Shown one piece after another: positions 12,401 through 24,500 of a DNA stretch of 64,000 bases. The notes beneath the pieces are model-generated. The model did no database searches. It worked only from the letters and a program-made list of their open reading frames with translations, and was not told where the DNA came from. This stretch comes from Nematostella vectensis (lineage: Eukaryota; Cnidaria; Anthozoa; Actiniaria; Edwardsiidae): assembly GCF_932526225.1 (NCBI RefSeq), contig NC_064043.1, positions 12,274,085 through 12,338,084 of the forward strand. Reading direction: 5' to 3'. Both the position numbers and the translations under genes were made by a program. Within the stretch, counting starts at the first letter, position 1, and every line of letters starts with the position of its first letter.

Positions 12401-15377
12401 AGAGAAGCACACAGAACGCGATCAAAACTACGCAACGAAATGGCCAACCCAATCCTAGAGAAGCACACAGAACGCGATCAAAACTACACAACGAAATGGC
12501 CAACCCAATCCTAGAGAAACAAACAGAACGCGATCAAAACTACGCAACGGGGTTGTGCACGCCATGTTACATGGGGCTAGTGCTTTCTTGCTTTTGCCGC
12601 GTCCGCAAGGGCTGCCGCGCACAGGCACCCAGCTAGGCAGGAAAGAAACTGGCTTCACAAAAAAAGCAAGTATCTGATATACTCAATAAACTATCCTAAA
12701 GTATCAATGTCATCAATACCAAAGGCTGATTATCCCTCGTTGATGATAATGTACCAGGGGCGGTGGGGTGATCCCATAGGTGGAGGCAAACGTTGGGGGG
12801 AGGGGTGGGTAGTGGTTTCAGAGAGAGGGGTGGTTGGTGGTTTAAGGGGGGAGGGGTGGGTGTTGGTTTCAAATTCTTACGCGCTATTTATAAGAACGCT
12901 GGGGTTAACCTAAGTTTTTAAGCACGGCATTTTAAACTGTCTAACAAATTTGTTGTCTGTTGCATATGCACCGCTTGAAACCCGTTGGTTAAAACGTTCA
13001 TATATTAGGAAACATCCGCTCAGAAAAGTGGGGAGGGGGGGGGAGGCTGGCGCTGCCCCCTCCCCCCTACCGCCGCCCTTGGGTACTGCTACCAGCAGAC
13101 GATGACGCAAAAAAATATATTCGACTACTGATTTATCGAGCGACTCGCTGGTGCTATTAATTTTGGTTAATTTACAAACAAAAACAATCAAAGAACTTCA
13201 CTGCTAACGTGTTATGACTGATTTCGTTGAAAAAAAAAAGAGAGAAATAAAGATTGCGCCATGATGTTTTAATAATGCTACTTACTTGACCAACGCGTCC
13301 AGACTCCTCTTGGGAGAAGGCGAAGCCAACTGCAGAGAGAAGAACAAATCAAACGTGTAAATAGGCCACCTTCAGGGGGTGATCCCCCCCTCCCCCCACG
13401 CGCTCCTTTCTTGAGGGCTCATTTCTATAGTACACTTAATCATTCAATTTCTGCATGTCTTTTATCCTAGTCGTCACTCCCAATTTGAACGTCAAGATCC
13501 GTAACTGCACTTTAACCTTTCCCCCCTTCTTTTTGCTACCTTCTCTTATCTTCGGATCGAGTCTACCTTCTGTGGGCATTATATGTATTATCGCTATAAC
13601 GCGATCAAATGTCACACTTACGTGCTGACTGTTCGCCTTCTTTCTCTTTGAATGCGTCGGCACGGCTGCGCATTTTGCTGCAAACGGAGAAAAAACATAA
13701 CATGTATAAAACAAATAACAGTTAAAGGCACTGAAAGAAAAAGCTCACTCCAGGTTATTCAGAATAAGTTTTTATCGGTTGTTCGCGAGTTCTGTGACGC
13801 ACGGTCTGGGTCGGAGGAACTTCCCGACCTTGCTCGACAAGCCCAGCAGATATTATATCTTTTACAAGCACCCAAGACTAGCGACTGCGTGAGGCTAGGA
13901 ATCCCCAGAAAGGGTCGTAGCGTCCAGATGCTTGTAGACTCGGATCTACAGCAGACGTGCGAGTCCAGGGCGGGCTCATACACCCAAGCTAGGTACCGGT
14001 ATTCATGGCCATGATACACCCAAGCTAGGTACCGGTATTCATGGCCATGATACACCCAAGCTAGGTACCGGTATTCATGGCCATGATACACCCAAGCTAG
14101 GTACCGGTATTCATGGCCATGATACACCCAAGCTAGGTACCGGTATTCATGGCCATGATACACCCAAGCTAGGTACCGGTATTCGTGGCCATGATACACC
14201 CAAGCTAGGTACCGGTATTCATGGCCATGATACACCCAAGCTAGGTACCGGTATTCATGGCCATGATACACCCAAGCTAGGTACCGGTATTCATGGCCAT
14301 GATACACCCAAGCTAGGTACCGGTATTCATGGCCATGATACACCCAAGCTAGGTACCGGTATTCATGGCCATGATACACCCAAGCTAGGTACCGGTCAGT
14401 ATTCATGACCATGATACACCCAAGCTAGGTACCGGTATTCATGGCCATGATACACCCAAGCTAGGTATCGGTATTCATGGCCATGATACACGGAAGCTTG
14501 GTAACTAACGTAAAGAGAAGTAACTTGGAATGCGAGGTTATCGTTTGTACTTACGCGTGAAGAGGGTGGTCCGTGGGGATAAGAGCACCTGGATCACCCT
14601 GGTGAGGAAAACACAGAGGGTCACAATATGTTTGGTGAACAGGGGGGTGGGGGAGGGGGGTAAATAGATCACCACAAATATGCCTGGAGAGGGCAAATAT
14701 AATCGAAAAAATTCCAGGAAGGGGACTAAGGGAAGGATTAAGGCCTCTAAACCTTTCTGGATCCTTCCATGTACTCACATGCATGACTTCGACCTCTTGT
14801 ATCTCCTCGGTTAGCGTCTTAAAGAACGTCCTCTTGATGCTAAGGGAAGATATTGCCTTGTTAGACACAGAGGTGCGCGGTAGGGGGGTGGGGCTTGTTA
14901 ATACCGTGTAGTGGGGTCACATCAGCTGTCCCTTTGCTAATAATACCTTTTCTCCTGCTTAAGACCCTTTATTGTGGGACATTTTTCATTCAATATATTC
15001 TATGCGAAATAAGGCAAATAAAAAAGGTATATTATTCCTAGTGTGTGCCGCACAGCTTTGTACTTGGTCCCTTACAGTCTGTAGAGATAGTCTGCCATCA
15101 GCGTGATGACGGGCACGATGAATACGGACATCCAAAACACTCCTGATGAGTACAGCTGCGTGTCCTAAGGAAATAATATACTTCTGTATTAGTATGGTAC
15201 AGAACACAAGCAACGACAACAAGAACAACGTCAAAATAATTCCTGAAAGGTACGTCAACATAATGTTGTTGATGATTGTAGTGGCTGACGCTGATAAGAG
15301 ATAAATGATTTAATGAAGATGGAGATGATGTTGTTGCTGATGGTTTTTATCTGATGATAAGGACGCAACAATAATGG

Positions 15378-15442
<65 letters not shown>

Positions 15443-15509
15443 GTGATGGTGATGGTGATGGTGATGGTGATGGTGATGGTGATGGTGATGGTGATGGTGA
15501 TGGTGATGG

Positions 15510-15546
<37 letters not shown>

Positions 15547-18500
15547 AATGATGCTGTTGTTGGTGGCACAACGATGATGATTATGTTCACCACAAACTGT
15601 TCGAGGGCCATACCTGTCCGATCATGTCTGGTGCGATGATAAAAGCCATTCCTGGGAGGCAGTAGATCAAAAGGAAGATGAACCAGCTCGCGATAGATCC
15701 CCAGATGGACAAGTGGCAAACCTAAACCAGCGACACATTTAGGGTGGAGAACACGCACTTACGCAAACCTAAACCAGCGACACATTTAGGGTGGAGAACG
15801 CGCACTTACGCAAACCTAAACCAGCGACACATTTAAGGTGGAGAACACGCACTTACGCTCCGTGTTTCGCGCTAAAACGGAAACCAAAAACATGGTAGAA
15901 TTCGGCCCATCGTCCGATGAAAAATATTGCATTTTCATAGTTGATATTTTTTTAGAATGCGGAGTTGGTGGATTTTTGCATGCTTTAGTGTCGCCACTCC
16001 ATTCTCCGCTGTGATGTTGAATAAAGGACAAAGTATAGAGTACCACATACCCAATTCCAGGCATCCAGCTCCATGCCGGCCTTGAGGCATACCGTGATCA
16101 CGACGAGCTGTAAAGTGAAAACATGTGTGAATAATATGGCCTGGCAAGCTCAGATATTACCCGAACAGAAGTGATCAATATGGCTTGGCAAGCTAAGATT
16201 ATACCCGAAAGCAAGCAAATATAAAGTGAAACGTGTGTGATTAATATGGCCAGGCAAGCTCAGATATTATCCAAACTTAAAGCAGAACATGTCTGATTAA
16301 TATGGCCTGGCAAGCTCAGATATTACCCAAACTTAAAGTAGAACATGTGTGATTAATATGGCCTGGCAAGCTCAGATATTACCCAAACATAAAGTAAAAC
16401 GTGTGTGATTAATATGGCATGGCAAGCTCGGATATTATCCAAAAATAAAGTAAAATGTGTGTGAGTGTGTGATTAATTTGGCCTGGCAAGCTCAAATATT
16501 ACCGAAACATGTGTGATTAATTTGGCCTTACAAACTCAGATACATCTACCCAGCCAAACATGAAGCAATGCAGGTTACAACAAATGGATTCTCTAAAATG
16601 GATGTAACAGTGGCCATACTCGTACCGTGTAGACGACATTGCCAAGGTGCCACTGGCCAACCACCAGACCGTTCGAGTAAGGCACCTCTGCAAGCAACAC
16701 GCAGTCATGAGACTCTTGCAAGGGGGCAACATGGCAGCAATATCGCTTGCGTATGTAACCAGCACCCATACTCACCATGCTTGAGCATGCCAAATGGTAG
16801 GTAGAACAGCAACAACGAGTGGTAGACAGACGTCATGATCCACAACCAGAACACCTGCAACAATGACAACAGATCCAGGAAACTGTGACCGCACTCACCA
16901 CTACTGCACAGGCGTCCCCCTGGACGCCATGCAGTTGGTCATGTTCATTTCTAATGGAAGGACCGTCAAATCTTTTTTTTTTTCACATGACATCTACGAC
17001 TGTCCACCCCCTCTCACCCCACACCCCCCTCAGCAAATCCTGGGTACAATAGTGCTGATGGAAATAATACAAATATTAAAAAGCGACATAATAAACAATA
17101 AGCAGCAAAATATAAGACGAGAACGACATAAACAACAACATAAACAAGAAGATATGGTTGGTTCTGGAACCGTCGACATGACGGAAAAACATGACGTGAC
17201 GCTTCAAATAAGCCCATTTCACATCGGATAAGGCGGAGAATTTCTCTGAGTACTTAGTACATTATAGCAAAAAAAGTGCGACTATTTTTTTTAAATTGAT
17301 GCGACTTTTTGTAAAGTGTCATTAAAAGTTGAGCTTTTCGTCCCTGAACTGATACACAAGGCAATGATGATCAAGGAAAAATTATATTAAAAAGCCAAAA
17401 TCTGGTTATGTGCACTTCGGCCACACGTTATTTGTGTTTTGAAAATCAATCCGTAATACAAGGAACCTATAGCCGTCGTAAGAAATTGTTTCTTCTCTCT
17501 CTATCTGGAATTCCGCGTTTTCCAGGTTTTTCCGTCAAATCGGAACCGTCACAAGTGGTGTGGGGGTGCCACAAGTCCTCACTAAGGGAAGGGGTGTGGT
17601 AGTTAACCTTTGTGTTATAAATCTCTGCGTTCTGTGAGGTCTTGTACAACTTGGGATACTTGAGCATACTCTCTGATGACACAGTGCGGTCAAACAGGCC
17701 AATCGCTAGGGGTGGGACAGATGTGAAGATCTGACAGGAGAAGCATTGCATTAGATACAACAATACAGGTTACAGCGATTGCTGCTGTGCTTGGGGCTTT
17801 ATCGACAAATTGTATCACAGCTCTCCCATCAATCAAAACCCTGATAGCACACGCAATCTCATCACAAAGCTTTTTAAACAGTCATCAAAATCATCTAGGT
17901 TGTTATGTAAAGAATGTTGGGTAACTTTATGGCACGAATACACCTTTTTTTAAAGGTTACACTCAGATAATCCATGGGTAAATAATCCGCTGGGCTTTAT
18001 GGCTATCAAAATATATTGTTATTTAATGTGTTTGTACATATGACTTTTAAGAGAGCAGGAATAAGCAATTTTTACGTAAAACACATGAAACAATGTGGGA
18101 TACTTGGATCGACGGTGCAATCGTATTTGAAATAGTTGTATACAGAAAGAGCTAGCTTTGGTGCTTACCACATTGTAGATACCAATGCACCACTTGTCGA
18201 ACAGGATTTGACCAGAGAAGCCATTCTCCATTGCAAACCACAACTACAAAGAAGAAATTTCAAGTCAGCCAGGGCTCTGAGCATAACGAAATTGACTTTC
18301 TTTCTGTCTAAGGAACAGCTGTTGAAGCCAACAATAAATAAAAGTAAAAAAGTATCCCCGATTTCTTTTCATGGTCACGCCCAAAGATGTAAATAACTTC
18401 TACATAGTGTATTTTAAGTATCGTAGACTATTAGGGTGATTTAGATCTACGACGCCGGCAAGAGGACGCCGCCTCGCGCACGTTCGATTACGCGCGCACG

Positions 18501-21500
18501 CTAATTTTTGCCGGCGTCCCGCCCTGAAGAGGACGTGAAAAAGCATGAAATGCCGTCCTGAACAGGACGCGACGCCGATCTAAATCATCCTAATATCCGA
18601 TTGGAATGGGTAGATGAAGTGTTTTGTTACAGGTCACTAAGTGGCTTATCACCGCATTTGGAAGTACACGATTAGCCAAAAACATTTTTAAGCAGTCAAA
18701 CATAAGGTATCGCATTTGCACTTGCAGTGTCTTTTATCTGTTATTCGAAGCCACAAGATCCTTCTCATCACAACCGTATAAACTTGGCCCAAATAATCAA
18801 CATTTTATTGAGATCTGATTCAGGTAGTTTTAGATATGGTAAACCTGGGTCGTTTTCCTGGGATATCTACAGCATCTTAGTTACCTCGATGACATGGAGA
18901 CAGACATTCTTGTAGAACTAGTAGAGAATGAGCTTTTACCTGAGGTATCTAAAGCATCTTACCTCGATGACATAGAGGCAGACATTCTTGTAGAACGAGT
19001 AAAGGATTAGCTTTGCAAGTCGCTGGTAGCTCCACGCTCCATGCACAAACAGAAGCTTGTTCAGATAACGGAACTACCAAGTGAGAGAATCAATGTTAAC
19101 ATTTACTTTAATCATGTGGGAGGTTTGAGTGCTCAGAGAGAGCTTCACTAAACGTTATCATGGCCTTGCCACATAACTACGTGCCAACATGTCATTGTGG
19201 GAAAAATACAAAATACGATCCACATCTCTGGTTCAGTCTAAGTACAGTCTCCACTGCAAAGCCTACAGTGGAAGATAAGATAACTAAAAACATTATCTAT
19301 CATGTATCAAGTCACGCCCACATACTAGACCCAGTATTTGCACCCGTATTTCAATGGCAAGAGGCGAACACGCCAACACGCTAGGCCACCTATGCTCCAT
19401 GCACATTGCTGCATATGGCTGGAGATCGAGGTGATCTGGTTACCTGAGCTATAGCGTAGTCCGAAGCACTGGCTGCCTGCAACCCTTCCTGGCCGCTGAT
19501 CCCCACTCCGACATGCGCAGCCTACAACGAGACAAGGCACAGTTCTTGAGGAAACAAGGCTTCTGGCGCTGGTTTCTTGAAACACCAGAGAATTCTATTA
19601 TCAAAACTTTATTTTGAGTTTTGATTCATAAGTTCGCATGTCTACCTTTTACAGCTCTTGTTTCTCAGCCCGTTCTTCATCTTTCAAATGCTTACACCCA
19701 TTAGGGCTAATATTTGATGGATTAAATGTCACACGGATTTAAGCGAATGTAATTCACTACTGATATGACTAATGGTTTGCACAGCTTTAATGCAAACGAA
19801 AACCCTTGTCACATGAGTAATAACCTGCTAGCCGGCTCTCTAGTGGGATAATTCAGAAATTACTGTTTTAGGGTTTGGGGATTCCTGCACCACGCAAAAA
19901 GGTGAAGGGATTCTGGGATTATTTGTTCTTTCTCCCGACACCCCATCCTTTCTCAAGCTTTTCCTTTCTCAAACTTTTCCTTTCTCGTGCCACAGGAATC
20001 CTGAAATCCCGACAATGGTAATATCCGAATTTAACATCTAGAGAGCTGGCTAGGAGGCTACACGAGCCAAATCAAAAGAAGTTTGAGAGACTTTTCGCGA
20101 TTGTGCACTGGTTGAGTGCTTTGCACTTACCTGAATCATACCAACGTCATTAGCACCGTCGCCAATCGCTAAAGTTATAGAGTCCTTTACGTGATGCTTC
20201 ACAAGACGAACGACCTGGGACTTCTGAAGAGGGGAGACCCTGGGCAACAAAACCAGGTACAATGTTATTTTGATTATAAGAACGAACGACCTGGGACTTC
20301 TGAAAAGGGGAGACCATGGGCAACAAAACCAGGTACAATGTTATTTTGATTATAAGAACGAACGACCTGGGACTTCTGAAAAGGGGAGACCATGGGCAAC
20401 AAAACCAGGTACAATGTTATTTTGATTATAAGAACGAACGACCTGGGACTTCTGAAAAGGGGAGACCATGGGCAACAAAACCAGGTACAATGTTATTTTG
20501 ATTATAAGAACGAACGACCTGGGACTTCTGAAAAGGGGAGACCATGGGCAACAAAACCAGGTACAATGTTATTTTGATTATAAGAACGAACGACCTGGGA
20601 CTTCTGAAAAGGGGAGACCATGGGCAACAAAACCAGGTACAATGTTATTTTGATTATAAGAACGAACGACCTGGGACTTCTGAAAAGGGGAGACCATGGG
20701 CAACAAAACCAGGTACAATGTTATGTTGCTTACAGTGCGATGCGCGTTGGAATGGCATCCTTGACATTTTTGTGAAGTAAGCCAAAATGAAAGAGAAAAA
20801 CGTGCTATCTTAATTGTAACAACGTCAATAGCCAACCAGCGTGGTAAAAGATCCTTTAAAGCACAAGAGAACACAATGGAATCCTCCTGAATCTCGCATG
20901 CCAATTGGTTGACTTTATTAAAACTTTATCTTGGTAGCCACGACCCACACGACCTTCGACTTTGGAAGTCACCACCCTTTTCACCCTAGGAGCCTAAATA
21001 TGAACCGCTCGTAGCCAAAAATAGGGGATGCTTGTTCATCGAAGAAAAGAAAGGCACATGGCAATCATATGTCCAGATTCTAAATTTTTCAAGATTTCTA
21101 TCCTTGATCTCTCGGCCTTCCAGATTAAGTATAAAATATCTTTCAAACGGCAAACACTCTATCATACCTGCAGCATATAACAGCCTTGCAACAGAGCGCA
21201 AGATCCAGGAAATTCAGCTTCAACTCATCTGTTAAAGCTTGTAGCAGAACCTGATCCACAAAAAAACAACACATTCTTTCACATTTACTACCACATTATC
21301 AATGTGGTCAGCCACTCCTTTGGTTATCATTTGCACTAAAAAAACGGTTCACACAAAATGACCATCTTTGATGGAGGTATAATATTTAGCAACATTTATT
21401 GGACTTACTAAAATTTAACGAAGATAAAAACTTTACGTTACTTGTCGGCCTGATTTTTAACATTCTTCAAAAAAGTACAATCAATTTTTGTTTTGAGTAA

Positions 21501-24500
21501 AGTAGTTGGACATTCTTACCTTGCCTGTGATAACCAGCGCCAGGTCCTCCTGGATTAGACAAGTAAGAGAATGAGCAAAATACCAGTAAAGAATGACAAG
21601 TCAGCAGGATCTTACCCTTATGCGATGGGGGTTGGCGGACATTCCGTTTCTACCAATCATCCGAAGATGCTCATTCAGCCACTCTCGAATACCCTGGGTA
21701 CAAAGAGACATGGGTGTTACGGGAAAAAAGTGCTGTGGAACCTTCATATAACAGAAGGGTATTATAGCGAAACCGAATGCACTCAGCCTCCATATAACAT
21801 ACGACAAAAGAAACATAAGTGTAAAACCTAAACCAACTGCAGTAACAAAACGCCGTAGAGGGTTAGAAGGTACGTATTAGAAGGTACTTGCATGTACAAT
21901 TGTCATTTTAAAACAGCATTCTCACAGTGGTCGGGAGTCGACTGTACTCACATCAAGGGTCTCGTCATTGCACATGAGTAGCTTCATCTCTCCTGTCAAC
22001 AGGCGGCACGCGTATCCAATGTTAATAGCGGTTTCCTGCTTATCTCCGGTCAGCACCCAGATCTTAATGTCAGCGTCTGCTAGTGCGGCGATGCTTTCCG
22101 GCACGCCCTCCTGTAACTTGTCCTCAATCGCAGTGGCCCCAAGTAGGAACAAGTTCTGGCGCACACACAGAAAAAAAAGAGAAGCTACAGTACGTTATCA
22201 ATTCCGCATTTGTTTTGCTGATCAAACGTTTTCTTTGGCAGACGATTTACCGCATTTGCTTGAATAAACACTTATGTGCTTAAGTACTTATTAAACTAGA
22301 ATTACTATGTTCAAGGCAAGACGCTTTTTTCAAAATCCGTGCACGTTCTCTTTAGTCAGCACAAAGCATAAATGCTATGTGTGCTTACCCTTTCGATGAG
22401 TTCAGCTGCCTCGTCCACCTTGTCTGCCCTGTTTTCCAGGCTTGTGCTCGCTTGGTAGTAGATCTTGCTCCACTCAGAATACTCTTCTGGGTCAAGCTCG
22501 CTCATAGCGATACACAGAGTGCGCAAGCCTAGATCACACCAAGCAAATGGTAGCAAACAATGCACAGAGTGACCTAGATCACACCGAGCAAATAGTAGCA
22601 AACAATGCACAGAGTGACCTAGATCACACCAAGCAAATGGTAGCAAACAATGCACAGAGTGACCTAGATCACACCAAGCAAATGGTAGCAAACAATGCAC
22701 AGAATGCGCAAGCCTAGATCACACCAAGCAAATGGTAGCAAACGAAGCTCCTTCGTAGTGATGTGCAGAGTGTCCTAGATCGCATAGATAACGATTATTT
22801 GCTTATACCAATACAAAAATATTCGAATTCGAACAGTTATGTCGCGATTTTCGCCTTTGGGAAAGATTGCCAGTCGTCAGGGACCGCTTATCGCTGAGAA
22901 TATTTGAAAACAGAGGGCTATCACAAGACGCCTGGGGCGAGGCTATCGAGGGTTATACTGTCGCAATTGTTCTTAAAACAATGTTAGGATAGCTTGCTAT
23001 CCCCCTATAGTCAGAAAGTGGGTTCCAGACACATTTTTTGCTGTTGCTTTCAGCAAAGAACGATAATGGTCTGCCACACGAACAAACACTTCAAGCTACG
23101 TCCTTATTGTTTAGACTACAGACGATGAAAGGCCTTCAGCGAGACGTTGAGACACTGATCAAACTTTTTTATGCTACCATGAACACATTTTTGAAACAAT
23201 ATGGAGATGCCAAAAGCAATATGGAGATAAGTGGGTTACCGCGATTACCATCTCTTTAACCAATCAGATTGTAAGGGATAAGTCCCTTGAGTCTGGCAGT
23301 ACAATTTACTCAACGTAAGCCAATCACAATTGACCCTTTGGTAAGTAACCCAAACTTAAAACCATATGTTTTCCAAAATGGGCCGATTGCCTCCTTTTTA
23401 TCTCGATACAAAAAACGTATCTGTTTTAAATACATATAAGAAGAGTTTCCATTGTAAAAGGTACCGTGGTACGGCTCAAGTGTTTATTTTAGGAGGTATT
23501 TGAAAATTATTACCGGTTGATTGATATGTCATTTCCCTGCAGTATCTCTGAAAGTTAACAAAGTGTTTACCTTCCTTGGCAAACTCCTCCAGATGTTTGA
23601 CAGTGGTCTCCAGGTAGAGTTGATTCTCTCGCATCCTCTCAAAAACCACAGTATCCTGAAAAGGGGAATAACAGGCGCTTAAAATTTTATTAGAATGGGT
23701 TCTTGTTTGCAAATATAGAAACAACAGTAGAACGAGTAAGAGTAAGTCCACACAGGGATATGTTTGGGAGTCAATGTTAATTGTCTTATATTGAATATCA
23801 TATTGAATTCGCACATTCTTCCAGACATCCTTTTTTTGAATAGGTTAGATTTTTTTGCAATCTAAAGATGCATGAAATTCAAGCCCTATACATGATAACA
23901 ACAACAAAAAAACGGTTTTCCTCTCAGGAAAATTCAATAAATCTTAAGGTAAGCCGGAGTATCAGGCAACTTTATTTTGATAAAAGGGCCTGACGCTCGG
24001 GCTATCCTAAGGTTTGCATGTTACACACGTTTGGATAGTGTGTCTTTGATTGCTGATACGTACCGCACCCTTGCAATAGAGCTTGATCTTGCCTTCTGGT
24101 GTACGTACAATGACGGACATCCTCTTTCGTGTGCTGCAAAGGCAACAGGGGGTTGACATCAGACAGGTGCTCAGCAACACGTTAGTGCATTCGAACCATG
24201 CAAACAGGGCTAACACATCCATATTTAGCAATAGAGGTCATGTAACATGTGGGTTGAGTCACGCCATGGTCAATATATGGGCACGCAAAGAGAGCCAGAA
24301 TACAGTACCATCATGCTTTCTTAATTTCACATAACCTTTCTCTGTTCCTTCATTGATTTGTTAATCATGGCTTTGGCTTATAACAAAACAATGTTATGAT
24401 ATTTTGATAATGCAAGGAAAAGTCAACTGAAGTGTTAAAGAACCTGGAATTACTTAAAAAAATACAGCATTTTGAAGACGTATATTTGGCAATTTTTTTC

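Noticed and set aside
13978-14498. Regular 36-bp array considered as a CRISPR
   Set aside because: Units are directly adjacent with no unique spacers, in a eukaryotic intron.
15255-15758. Ser-, His- or Met-rich frames of 67-167 codons
   Set aside because: Trinucleotide microsatellite within an ATP8A intron; the minus frame reads partly over exon 37 in the wrong phase.
16863-17231. 122-codon plus frame in an ATP8A intron
   Set aside because: Antisense intronic sequence with simple repeats; no features.
20316-20780. Plus-strand frames of 61-78 codons starting [12 protein letters not shown]
   Set aside because: Antisense of the 76-bp exon-derived array.
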